Of a stretch of DNA of 64,000 nt, positions 8,852 through 16,932 are shown piece after piece (the stretch's first letter is position 1; every line of letters starts with the position of its first letter). Under the pieces are notes generated by a model that was given only the letters and a program-made list of their open reading frames with translations, was not told the DNA's origin and did not search any database. This stretch comes from Aureivirga sp. CE67 (GTDB lineage: Bacteria; Bacteroidota; Bacteroidia; Flavobacteriales; Flavobacteriaceae): contig NZ_JADOTV010000014.1 in assembly GCF_015767245.1 (NCBI RefSeq), forward strand, positions 1 through 64,000. Direction: 5' to 3'. The translations under genes and the position numbers were made by a program.

Positions 8852-9148
8852 ATGAAACATTTAAGTAAAAAAAGATTTGTGAATTATCTCTTAATTTTTT
8901 TGAGTGGAAATATCTATTCACAAACTATAGGAATTCAAGATAAAGCACAAGAGTTTTGGAATGAAGTCAGAAGTGCTGCACCTTATATTTTTGCTATTAT
9001 TCTTTTAGTATTGATAATATTCAATATAGGAAAAGTAACAGGAGAAAATAGAGATTACAAAGGATTTTTCACTGGGGTCGGATTGTATTTAGGAGCAATC
9101 ATGTTAGTCTTAATCATTGTTGATTGGTTATTAACACTTTCCTTCTAA
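8852..9148 (+). CDS. traE: TraE-like small membrane protein (VirB2-like)
   Basis: This 98-residue protein has a signal peptide (to about residue 24, IYSQ) and two hydrophobic helices (about 43-62 and 75-96). That size and layout matches Bacteroidetes TraE (DUF4134), which is comparable to the VirB2 pilin. Sequence identity to the family is not obvious to me, so the call leans on topology and on its position directly before traF and traG. Its stop overlaps the traF start (TAATG). Confidence 0.6.
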   Translation: MKHLSKKRFVNYLLIFLSGNIYSQTIGIQDKAQEFWNEVRSAAPYIFAIILLVLIIFNIGKVTGENRDYKGFFTGVGLYLGAIMLVLIIVDWLLTLSF

Positions 9149-9444
9149 TGACAACGATACAAACACATAGAAAAATATTTAGACCAGTTAGATTATATCA
9201 ATTAAAACTAAAGTTTTGGTTCGTATTTATTCTGATTTTCATTGGATTTATATCTCTTCTATTGATACAATTTAGTCTTATAAAATTGATGGTATTTTCT
9301 TTAATTCTAGTTTTAATTTGGAAAATACTATTAATTCTTGATAGAAGAGAAGAACCTCTAATTTCTTTTGATGAGAAACTACCAAGAATTATTGAAAACA
9401 ACTTGTATTTTAAAGATGAAAAATATTTTTCAACATACAAATAA
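9148..9444 (+). CDS. traF: TraF-like membrane protein (VirB3-like)
   Basis: This 98-residue protein has two adjacent transmembrane helices at about 25-46 and 47-67 and a short cytoplasmic tail. It corresponds to the VirB3-like TraF (DUF4133) that sits between the pilin-like TraE and the TraG ATPase. I chose the ATG at 9148, which overlaps the traE stop. A TTG at 9124 would fall in the traE coding region. The traG start lies 29 bases inside its 3' end, a VirB3-VirB4 coupling common in this family. Confidence 0.65.
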   Translation: MTTIQTHRKIFRPVRLYQLKLKFWFVFILIFIGFISLLLIQFSLIKLMVFSLILVLIWKILLILDRREEPLISFDEKLPRIIENNLYFKDEKYFSTYK

Positions 9445-11821
9445 TCCATTCTTAATTTTTGAATATAATTCGTTTCTAAATTCAAATCTTGAGTTAAACT
9501 TAGTTTATGAAGTTGATCTTCCAGAGACCTATAGTTTAACTTCAGAAAATATTGAAGAAATTCATCAGATTTGGATTCAAGCTTTTAAACTTCTTCCCAT
9601 AAATACAATTATTTTAAAACAAGATATTTTCACCGAAAGGAAATATAAAGCTAATACAAAATCAAAATCGTTTATTGAAAATTCTGAGATGAATCACTTT
9701 CAAAAAAGAAAGTATTTTAAACAAAAAACAATACTTCATTTTTGTTTAAAAAATACTGATTATAAGAGTAATCAATTTTTAAATCCATTTAAAAAAATTA
9801 CCAAATTTGAAAACTATAATCATAAGCAGTTAAAGTTTAAAGAAGAAGTTGAAAAGTGTATTTCATTTCTAGTAAATTCAAGATTTATTGAAATAAAAAA
9901 ACTAAACGAAAAAGATATTAAAGATAATTATACTAATTATTTTAATGGATTAACTAACAAATTACAAACAGATATTATTCTTGAAAACAAAGATTTAAAA
10001 ATTGAGAATAGCATTCAAATAGGATCAAAAATAGTAACTGGATATATGATCAATAACCTGGATCAATTACCTGAAAATCTAAACATCGTATGTAAAGATT
10101 CAAAATATTCAACTGATAAATATAATTTTTACAAAAACATTGGAGATAATTTTGGCTTAGAAATACCTTTTGAACATATCTACAATCAACTAATTATTAT
10201 TAAAGACACTCGAAAAGAGATAAACAAACTAGAAGAAAAACGAAAAATTCTAGAAGGATTACAAGCATTAGAACCAAGAAATAAAAATAAAATAATTGAA
10301 ATTGAAGATTATTTAGAAATACTCGAAAATAATCCAGATAGAAAAATAATAGATTGTCATCAGAACATCCTTTTTTTCTCAAAAAACTTTGATGAATTAA
10401 GAGAAAATTCAAAAATTATAAGCAATACTTTTAGAACAAATAATATAAAACCAAAGCTTATAAATCATGAACGTTTAAAACAAATATTTCTTTGCTTTAA
10501 CAGTCCATATATCTCTCATATTCCAAAACAATTAACATATACTACCGAATTAGCAGTTGGAACTGCTTTGTTTATTATAAATTCAAATAGCAAATCAGAT
10601 ACAACTGGAATTCGCTTTACTGAAAGAAATTTTAATATTCCTATTTATAAAGATATTATAGATTTAAAAAAGAAAAGAATAAAAGCGTCTAATTTCATGA
10701 TTTTCGGTCCAACAGGAGAAGGGAAAAGTGTGCTAGCACAACACATATTCAGACAATTAATTGATCAAAATCATAAAATTGTAATATTTGATATTGGAGA
10801 AAGTTTTAAAAATTTTTCAAGAATATTTCCAGAAAACACTTCACAATTCATAACATACAAACATGGTTTTTCATTAGGTATTAATCCATTTGAGTTAAAC
10901 AATAAAACAATAGATTCTGATAAAATAAGAGAACTTATAGCTTTTATAAATTGTTTATGGTTACCAAATAAAATTTTAGACGAACATACTAAATCAGCTT
11001 TGGAAAAATTACTTATCTATTATTATAAAGAAGATAAAGAACCTAATTTTATTAAGTTTTACTATTTTGTAAAAAGCAATGGTAAAAATATTCTAAACTT
11101 AGAGCAAATACCTTTAAGATTCATTGATTTAGATAGTTTTTTTGTTTTATGTTCAAAATATTTACCAAATGGAATCTATCATTTTTTACTAGAAAAAACA
11201 TCTACTAATTCAATTCAAGAAGAGAAAAAATTAATGGTATTTGAATTTGGAGAAGCTAAAAGTGATAAAAACCTATTAGCAATTCTATTCCAATTAGCCC
11301 TAATTTCTGTCAAGAAATTAATATGGGACTTACGAACAGAAAAAGGTTTTATCTTTTTTGATGAAATGGCAGAATTCATCAAATATGATTCTATAAAAAA
11401 TGTTATCTCATTTTATTATCAAGCTATCAGAAAGCAAAATGCTTCTATTGGTGTTGCTCTTCAATCACCTGCACAATTACCTAAAACAGAAAGAATCGAA
11501 GCGATGATTGATAATACACAAGTTGTTTATGTCTTGTTTAATGAAAAAGGATATGAAGGAATAGTACAAAAATTTAATTTATCTAACCATCAGCATAATA
11601 TTTTAAGGTCTATAAGACCAAATTTAAATGCTAAAAATCCATATACAGAAATTGGATTAATTATAGGCAAATTCGTTTGGGTAGTTCGTTTAGAACTTTC
11701 TAAAACTGCTTATCTAGCATACCAAACGGAAGGAGAAATTTGTATGGAAATCGAACGATTATACCAAAAAAACAATTCTTTAAAAGAATCAATAACAGAG
11801 TATCAAAAAAATAATTCTTAA
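9416..11821 (+). CDS. traG: TraG conjugation ATPase (VirB4-like)
   Basis: This VirB4-class ATPase energises assembly of the transfer channel. The protein has 801 residues from the ATG at 9416, and an in-frame ATG at 9368 lies deeper inside traF. The N-terminal 400 residues are the CagE/TrbE-type region. Walker A GPTGEGKS is at 431-438 and Walker B FIFFDEMAEF has Asp649 and Glu650. An arginine/glutamine-rich segment (ALQSPAQLPKTERIEAMIDN) follows, as in the family. The overlap with traF suggests translational coupling. Length is normal for Bacteroidetes TraG (about 800-830). Confidence 0.92.
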   Translation: MKNIFQHTNNPFLIFEYNSFLNSNLELNLVYEVDLPETYSLTSENIEEIHQIWIQAFKLLPINTIILKQDIFTERKYKANTKSKSFIENSEMNHFQKRKYFKQKTILHFCLKNTDYKSNQFLNPFKKITKFENYNHKQLKFKEEVEKCISFLVNSRFIEIKKLNEKDIKDNYTNYFNGLTNKLQTDIILENKDLKIENSIQIGSKIVTGYMINNLDQLPENLNIVCKDSKYSTDKYNFYKNIGDNFGLEIPFEHIYNQLIIIKDTRKEINKLEEKRKILEGLQALEPRNKNKIIEIEDYLEILENNPDRKIIDCHQNILFFSKNFDELRENSKIISNTFRTNNIKPKLINHERLKQIFLCFNSPYISHIPKQLTYTTELAVGTALFIINSNSKSDTTGIRFTERNFNIPIYKDIIDLKKKRIKASNFMIFGPTGEGKSVLAQHIFRQLIDQNHKIVIFDIGESFKNFSRIFPENTSQFITYKHGFSLGINPFELNNKTIDSDKIRELIAFINCLWLPNKILDEHTKSALEKLLIYYYKEDKEPNFIKFYYFVKSNGKNILNLEQIPLRFIDLDSFFVLCSKYLPNGIYHFLLEKTSTNSIQEEKKLMVFEFGEAKSDKNLLAILFQLALISVKKLIWDLRTEKGFIFFDEMAEFIKYDSIKNVISFYYQAIRKQNASIGVALQSPAQLPKTERIEAMIDNTQVVYVLFNEKGYEGIVQKFNLSNHQHNILRSIRPNLNAKNPYTEIGLIIGKFVWVVRLELSKTAYLAYQTEGEICMEIERLYQKNNSLKESITEYQKNNS

Positions 11822-11831
11822 ATACTTACTC

Positions 11832-12374
11832 ATGAAATATTTGTTTCTAATCATTTTTTCTATCTATTATCATAATTCAAACGCACAGTTAATTGTAGAA
11901 GATCCTCTAGCAAACAAAGCATTAGCACAAACTTTAATGCAAGGAAATGAAGCTTTAGAAGAAACAAAAAAAACAGTGCACTTGTTAGAAGAAAATAAAA
12001 ACTTATTAAAACAAGTATCTAATGTTTTAAGAGATACAAATATAACTTTAAACATTTTAAAACAACAAGAATATACTATCTCTCAAAGTATCAATATCAT
12101 TGAAGAAATTAAAAACTATGATCAATTTAGTATTTCTGAAATTCAAATCATTTCAAGAAATATTGAACGTCTAGTTTTTAAAACTACGGAAATTCTTCAA
12201 AATGCAAATCGTATAATGAGTGAAGGCTTATTTAATATGAATGACTCGGAAAGACTAACGTTTTTAAGAGAATATCAAAAAGAAATGTCTAGTACTCTAA
12301 CTGATTTAAAAATAATAAGAGATCAATACTTTAGAATTGCACAAAATAGAGCTTTAAAAAAAATATTTAATTAG
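11832..12374 (+). CDS. traI: TraI-like periplasmic protein (DUF4141, VirB5-like)
   Basis: This 180-residue, mostly helical exported protein has a signal peptide ending near NSNAQ (residue 19), then LIVEDPLANKALAQTL and long heptad-rich helices. In CTnDOT-type operons the gene between traG and traJ is TraI (DUF4141), a VirB5-like protein with the same opening (a signal peptide followed by a V-x-DP motif) and helical build. The conserved C-terminal segment (TDLKIIRDQYFRIAQNRAL) also fits. It lies 11 nt after traG and 3 nt before traJ. Confidence 0.7.
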   Translation: MKYLFLIIFSIYYHNSNAQLIVEDPLANKALAQTLMQGNEALEETKKTVHLLEENKNLLKQVSNVLRDTNITLNILKQQEYTISQSINIIEEIKNYDQFSISEIQIISRNIERLVFKTTEILQNANRIMSEGLFNMNDSERLTFLREYQKEMSSTLTDLKIIRDQYFRIAQNRALKKIFN

Positions 12375-12377
12375 AGG

Positions 12378-13184
12378 ATGCCTTTTTCATATGAAATGTT
12401 TTATCAACTATACCAAAACTTTTTTGATAATGAATGGTTAAGCGATATTCTATTAGGTATTAAGTTTTTTGCTATTGCATTTATCTTAATTAATATTTGG
12501 TCACATTTAGTTGATAGTACACAGGAAAATAAAATTACTTTTCCTATTAAAATAAATAGACTTCTAGCTTCGGTTATTATGGTATTAATATTAGCTAGTT
12601 ATAATCATGTACTAAACTTTTTAGATCAACTTCTAATCGGATTTGATGAATACTTCAATAATAGCTACCCTAATTATGAATATTTTGTAAAGGATGATGT
12701 AACAGAAGTGGTGGATGATAATAATTGGGAAGATAAAATGAAAGAAATGAGTTATGGAGTTTTAGATTTTTTAAAAAATCCTATTTATCTAATTTCTAAC
12801 ATTATTTACTACATACTTTGGTTAATTGACTGCGCGGTATATGGTGTTTTCTTATTAGAACGATTTTTCTTTATTGGTGTACTAAAATTATTGGGAGCTA
12901 TAGCAATTTGTATGGCTGTTTTTGAAAAATTTAGAGATTTATTTTACAAATGGTTAAAACTATATATTGCTCTTTATTTATTAATAATACCATTCTTCTT
13001 AATTATAGCTTTTGGACATTATTTAGATGAATTAACAAAAGATATATTAAAAATATTACCAGTAAATGTAATGTTACTACAAGCTGATTTTTATAGATCT
13101 ATAGTTTTGCTAATCATTGTATGGCTAAAATTTAGATTATTTAAAAGATCTTATGATTTAGTATATAAAATTTTTGTATCATGA
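12378..13184 (+). CDS. traJ: TraJ inner-membrane protein (VirB6-like)
   Basis: This 268-residue polytopic membrane protein has about six hydrophobic segments (near 24-42, 58-76, 135-160, 165-182, 190-212 and 232-248). The pattern fits the VirB6-like TraJ family, which forms the inner-membrane part of the conjugation channel. It is shorter than many TraJ proteins (about 330 residues). Its stop overlaps the traK start (ATGATAG), so the two are coupled. Confidence 0.75.
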   Translation: MPFSYEMFYQLYQNFFDNEWLSDILLGIKFFAIAFILINIWSHLVDSTQENKITFPIKINRLLASVIMVLILASYNHVLNFLDQLLIGFDEYFNNSYPNYEYFVKDDVTEVVDDNNWEDKMKEMSYGVLDFLKNPIYLISNIIYYILWLIDCAVYGVFLLERFFFIGVLKLLGAIAICMAVFEKFRDLFYKWLKLYIALYLLIIPFFLIIAFGHYLDELTKDILKILPVNVMLLQADFYRSIVLLIIVWLKFRLFKRSYDLVYKIFVS

Positions 13185-13786
13185 TAGAACAAGAGCAAAA
13201 TAATATATATAACGTTTTAAGTAAATTACAAAGCTTAATCAGATTACTTATTATTTCATTGATAATTACAATTATTTCATCAATTGTATATCTTGTTTAT
13301 GTTACAAAATCTCAAGAGAAGATTCTTTATGGAGTTTCTGAAAAAGGTGATTTGATTCCTTTACATAAATTAGAACTAAAAGAATCTGAAATGATATTAC
13401 AAAAAGCTAATATTGATTATTTCTTGAGACATTTTTATGCTTTTGATAAATATGATATCCAAGAAAGAGTTCAAAAAGCACTTTATATATCAGATGGTTC
13501 TGTTGAAAAAATATATGAAAGCTATTTACAAAATGGATCTTTAGTTTTACTAGATCAAATCAATTCTCAAAAAATAAATCATATTGAAGTAGAAATTCAA
13601 GATGATAACTTTTATGCTTTAGCTAAAATTGAACAAATCAATAATGATAAATCAATTTACAATTCTTATTTATTAGAAGTGAAAGGAAAAATTGTAAAGA
13701 CATCTAGAAATTATCCGTTAAATCCATTTGGATACAAAATATATGATTTTGTAGAAATTAGCATAACAAAAAAAGATACAAAATGA
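13181..13786 (+). CDS. traK: TraK (VirB8-like)
   Basis: This is a single-pass inner-membrane protein (transmembrane helix about 22-41) with a periplasmic domain of about 150 residues, the layout of VirB8. The family signature of a short cytoplasmic N-terminus, the membrane helix, and then FLRHFYAFDKYDIQERVQKALYI is visible at about 83-105. Its 3' end overlaps the traM start (ATGA). It scaffolds the inner-membrane complex with TraJ and TraM. Confidence 0.78.
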   Translation: MIEQEQNNIYNVLSKLQSLIRLLIISLIITIISSIVYLVYVTKSQEKILYGVSEKGDLIPLHKLELKESEMILQKANIDYFLRHFYAFDKYDIQERVQKALYISDGSVEKIYESYLQNGSLVLLDQINSQKINHIEVEIQDDNFYALAKIEQINNDKSIYNSYLLEVKGKIVKTSRNYPLNPFGYKIYDFVEISITKKDTK

Positions 13787-14637
13787 AAAATTTGATAGAT
13801 AAAATAAAAGCCATTCCTAAAGGAGTATTGGCAATTTATATGTTTACAATACTATTGTTCTCTTTTATTGTTCATGGATTGTACTTTAAAAAACATCCTA
13901 AAAGTTCTATTGAAAAAAAAGCTGTAGAACTTCCTTTTAAAGATAGACTTCAAAAACTAGAAAATTATCAAAAGAAAATTTTTCCATCAGAAAATAAATC
14001 TAAAAAAATAGAAATTAAAGAAATTGATAGTATAAAGTATTATAAAAATCAAAATTTAATTTTACAAAACAAAATTGATAGTTTATCACAATCGACTTCA
14101 AAAGAAAAGAAAGTTTCTCAAGTTGAAAATGTATCTTTCAAAGAAAAACAACAAACTTTTAAAACCGAAGAATCTCTAAAAAAAGAAATTCCAAGAATTA
14201 AATTTAAAAAAGAGACAGAAATAGCTAATCTCAAAATAAAAGGTAATCAAACTATTAAAGTTAACAGTTATGTTGAAATGTTATTATTAGAACCTATTTT
14301 CATTCAAAATAAAAAAATTAAAAAAGGAACTCTTATTAAAGGAAAATCCCAAATTAATGGTAATCGAATAAACATTTTTATTTCTTCAATTTACTGGAAT
14401 AACCAATTGATTCCTGTAAACTATCAAATTTATAATTTAGATGGAATTCCTGGTATTCCTATTGATGAAAATGGAGAAAACACAATAATTAATGATGAAA
14501 CAAGAGAATATGCTCTAAAACAACTTCCTAATAATTTTCCTTCCAAAAAGGGAATAAGTTCTCTATTAAAAAAGAAACCAAAAAATAGAGAAATTAAAAT
14601 CTTAAATGGTTTACCTGTGATGATGGTTATCAACTAA
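13783..14637 (+). CDS. traM: TraM (VirB10-like)
   Basis: This 284-residue inner-membrane-anchored protein has a helix at about 14-32, then a Lys/Glu-rich periplasmic linker (35-150) and a C-terminal beta-rich domain (about 155-284). That domain has the VirB10-type motifs LEPIFIQNKKIKKGTLIKG and the late LPNNFPSKKG...NGLPVMMVIN segment. TraM spans toward the outer membrane and would pair with TraN (VirB9-like). It is the last gene of the tra block. No terminator hairpin is evident, and the next gene has its own promoter. Confidence 0.8.
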   Translation: MKNLIDKIKAIPKGVLAIYMFTILLFSFIVHGLYFKKHPKSSIEKKAVELPFKDRLQKLENYQKKIFPSENKSKKIEIKEIDSIKYYKNQNLILQNKIDSLSQSTSKEKKVSQVENVSFKEKQQTFKTEESLKKEIPRIKFKKETEIANLKIKGNQTIKVNSYVEMLLLEPIFIQNKKIKKGTLIKGKSQINGNRINIFISSIYWNNQLIPVNYQIYNLDGIPGIPIDENGENTIINDETREYALKQLPNNFPSKKGISSLLKKKPKNREIKILNGLPVMMVIN

Positions 14638-14658
14638 AACTTTGTAAATATTTAAATA

Positions 14659-14706
14659 ATCACCAAAAAAGGATGAATTAAATTTCTTATTATAAATTGA
14701 TTTTTG
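14659..14706 (+). promoter_or_regulatory. Shared 19-bp operator plus -7 element, for the GNAT/ThiF pair
   Basis: The operator ATCACCAAAAAAGGATGAA occupies 14659-14677. The -7 element GATTTTTG (then C) is at 14699-14706, 40 nt from the operator edge, the spacing used throughout the window. The start codon is at 14751. This places the putative signal-synthesis genes in the same regulon as the secreted and LRR genes. Confidence 0.7.
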
Positions 14707-14750
14707 CATTTAATAAAACCCATAAATAATTATTAAATTTTGGATTATAT

Positions 14751-15392
14751 ATGAATGCATTATATGAAGATGAAGTACTAAAAAATATTACTTTCCAAAA
14801 AATTCAAAAAAATGAATTAAATCAATTTACTGAGTTCGTTTTTAAATCATACTCTTTTCATTACAATAAAAAATATAAATGGAGATCAACTAGTAAAGAT
14901 CTTGAAGAAATGAAATATCAAGATAAACTATACTTTGATAATTCATTCTATGTTAAATGTTCTTACGAAAATCAAATTATTGGGACGATGAAAATATCTC
15001 TTCAAAAAAGTCAACAATTCCCAATAGAATATGAATTTGGGATTGATTTAGAAGAATTAATACAAAAAAAAGAAATTTCCAATCCAAAAATTTGGCATTT
15101 AGGTAGACTAGCTATAGATACAAAGTTCATAAAAAACAATAATTTACCTATAACATCAAAAAAAATAATTTGTAGTTTATTAAATCTTTGTTTATTACAA
15201 ACTAAAAAATATGAACAATCAATTATTATAGCCGAGTCTGACAATCTTATTTTTCAAATATTTCATGAAATTGGTTTAGAAATGGAAATAGTAGGTGATA
15301 TACAAAATTGTTTAGGCAGTCCGACATATCCTGTATTTATTTCACAAGAAAAAATTTCAAATTGGTTAACAAATTATAATATACATGAGTAA
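14751..15392 (+). CDS. N-acyl amino acid synthase-like GNAT protein
   Basis: This 213-residue protein resembles the FeeM/autoinducer-synthase branch of the GNAT fold. Such enzymes join an acyl group from acyl-ACP to an amino acid or a similar amine. Visible family features are an early basic/aromatic segment (SYSFHYNKKYKWR, residues 31-43), a core strand with FYVKCSYENQIIGTMKISL (about 66-84), and the hallmark strand IWHLGRLAID with Arg at about 121. A helix follows that lines the acyl-CoA or acyl-ACP site. It overlaps the downstream ThiF-like gene by eight bases, so the two probably act in one pathway. The substrate is unknown. A plain GNAT acetyltransferase is the alternative. Confidence 0.6.
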   Translation: MNALYEDEVLKNITFQKIQKNELNQFTEFVFKSYSFHYNKKYKWRSTSKDLEEMKYQDKLYFDNSFYVKCSYENQIIGTMKISLQKSQQFPIEYEFGIDLEELIQKKEISNPKIWHLGRLAIDTKFIKNNNLPITSKKIICSLLNLCLLQTKKYEQSIIIAESDNLIFQIFHEIGLEMEIVGDIQNCLGSPTYPVFISQEKISNWLTNYNIHE

Positions 15393-16161
15393 TTCAATTA
15401 AATCTCTTCAAAGTGAGAAAGAGAGATATCATAAAAATGTTCTATATATTACAAAAGAACAACAAGAAAATATCAAAAACAAAACAATTTTATTTGCAGG
15501 TGTTGGACTTGGAAGTGTAATAGCAGAATCAGCTCTTAGACTCGGATTTGAAAAATTCATATTTATAGACGGTGATAATGTTGAGGAGTCAAATCTGAAT
15601 AGACAAAACTATATTAAAAATGATATTAATTCACCAAAAGTTTCATCTATTTCGAAAAGACTTAAAGAAATTAATCCTGAAGTTAATATTACTTTTTATA
15701 ATGAATTTCTTGAACCACATACTATTGAGAGATATATAAAAGATGTTGATATTGCAATAAATGCTATAGATTTTGATTCTTTAAATACACCTTTTGCTTT
15801 TGATGAAATTTGCTCACAAAATAATATACCTGTGATACATCCTTTAAATTTTGGTTGGGCAGGTGCTGCTTATGTGGTAACACCTGAAAGTCAACAAATT
15901 TTTAATCTTAAAACAAATAACCAACGTTTTGAATTAATTTTGATTGAAGGTATATTAAATCACTATAAGGAAGCAAACCTTGAATGGTTTAATGATTTTT
16001 ACACTGATTATAAAAAGTTTAGTTCCCAAATTACACCACCTCAATTAATTGTTGGTTCAAATATTTCTGCTGCTTTAGTTACAAATTTACTCTTTCAGCT
16101 TTCGAATAATATGATGGTTAAAACTTTTCCCGTTCCATATTTTCTTTCAACTAGAATTTAA
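15385..16161 (+). CDS. ThiF/E1-like adenylyltransferase
   Basis: This 258-residue protein has a Rossmann-type nucleotide site with GVGLGS at 39-44, FIDGDNVEESNLNRQNY at 60-76 (acidic Asp62/Asp64 and the Asn70-Asn72-Arg73-Gln74 ATP-binding cluster) and DVDIAINAIDF near 126. These are the signatures of ThiF/MoeB/HesA adenylating enzymes, which activate a carboxyl terminus with ATP. I see no CxxC zinc pairs and no assured catalytic cysteine, so it may stop at adenylation. Its start overlaps the GNAT gene. Together they look like a two-step activation and acylation unit. A palindromic terminator follows. Confidence 0.8.
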   Translation: MSNSIKSLQSEKERYHKNVLYITKEQQENIKNKTILFAGVGLGSVIAESALRLGFEKFIFIDGDNVEESNLNRQNYIKNDINSPKVSSISKRLKEINPEVNITFYNEFLEPHTIERYIKDVDIAINAIDFDSLNTPFAFDEICSQNNIPVIHPLNFGWAGAAYVVTPESQQIFNLKTNNQRFELILIEGILNHYKEANLEWFNDFYTDYKKFSSQITPPQLIVGSNISAALVTNLLFQLSNNMMVKTFPVPYFLSTRI

Positions 16162-16197
16162 AATTAAAGCATAAACTTATAAGTTTATGCTTTAATT
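16162..16197. terminator. Bidirectional terminator hairpin
   Basis: A perfect 36-bp palindrome (arms of 18 bp: AATTAAAGCATAAACTTA and its complement) lies between the convergent ThiF-like gene and the exported-protein gene, overlapping the latter's stop codon. A/T runs at the stem base serve both strands. Confidence 0.75.
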
Positions 16198-16818
16198 AAT
16201 AAAATTCAGAATACGAATAAAATGCTCAACATTTTCACAATTCAAATTATTCTTTTTGATATAATTTTGAATAACTTCTTTTTTAGTTTTAAACATTTTT
16301 AAAATTTCTTTTTCTGATAGCTCAATCTCGTGATATTTTCCATTTTTTAAGAAAAAATATTTCATTTTTTGAGTATTTAACTCTTGAATTAAAATAGGAT
16401 TCATAATATAATCCTTTGAAAAGCTTTCATAATAAATATTTTTTCTATCCTTAAGATTATTAAACTTAGAAGACTTTATCTTCACAAATTTTTGAAAATA
16501 TTTTTTAGAATCAATGTATATTTTAAACCTAGTAATCAACTTATTATCTAATTTAAAATAATGATTATCTTTATTAAATCTACTTTCTAAACAGATTGTT
16601 TGTTCTTGTAAATCAAATTTCAATTTATTAGTACGTAGACTTGTATTATCATTAAAAATAATAATTCCTTTGGACCAATGTTTATATAAAAAATTATTGC
16701 TTTTTGAAATAATTTCTTTTCCATCTAAATTTTCAATTTCAACTAAACTTGATGAAACTTGAGCATTAATATAAATAGAGATTAAAAATATTGAAGTAAA
16801 TAATAAAATATTTTTCAT
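16192..16818 (-). CDS. Exported protein of unknown function
   Basis: This 208-residue protein has a signal peptide of about 19 residues (MKNILLFTSIFLISIYINA, then Q) and no further membrane segment or lipobox. The mature part is Lys/Asn/Ile-rich with alternating strands in its first half (IENLDGKEIISKSNNFLYKH, GIIIFNDNTSLRTNKLKF) and helices at the end. I do not recognise the family. It is transcribed divergently from the large secreted protein at 16933 and shares one operator with it, so the two should respond to the same signal. Confidence 0.75.
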   Translation of the reverse strand: MKNILLFTSIFLISIYINAQVSSSLVEIENLDGKEIISKSNNFLYKHWSKGIIIFNDNTSLRTNKLKFDLQEQTICLESRFNKDNHYFKLDNKLITRFKIYIDSKKYFQKFVKIKSSKFNNLKDRKNIYYESFSKDYIMNPILIQELNTQKMKYFFLKNGKYHEIELSEKEILKMFKTKKEVIQNYIKKNNLNCENVEHFIRILNFIN

Positions 16819-16835
16819 TGTTAACTAATTTCTTA

Positions 16836-16911
16836 CAAATTTATCTCAATATCAAAAATATAAATCACCCATTTGTGATGATAAATTATACTTCTTAGAT
16901 AAATAGTTTTG
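16836..16911. promoter_or_regulatory. One shared operator serving two divergent promoters
   Basis: The operator ATCACCCATTTGTGATGAT is at 16864-16882. Rightward, TAGTTTTG (then C) is at 16904-16911, 40 nt from the operator edge. Leftward, TAAATTTG lies at 16843-16836, 39 nt from the other edge. The near-symmetry of the palindrome explains why a single site can drive both the exported protein (left) and the secreted protein operon (right). Confidence 0.8.
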
Positions 16912-16932
16912 CATCAAAACATCATTTGTAAC

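Noticed and set aside
16909-16932. An upstream TTG start for the LamG-like protein
   Set aside because: It lies within the -7 element. The ATG at 16933 gives a normal signal peptide and a leader of suitable length.
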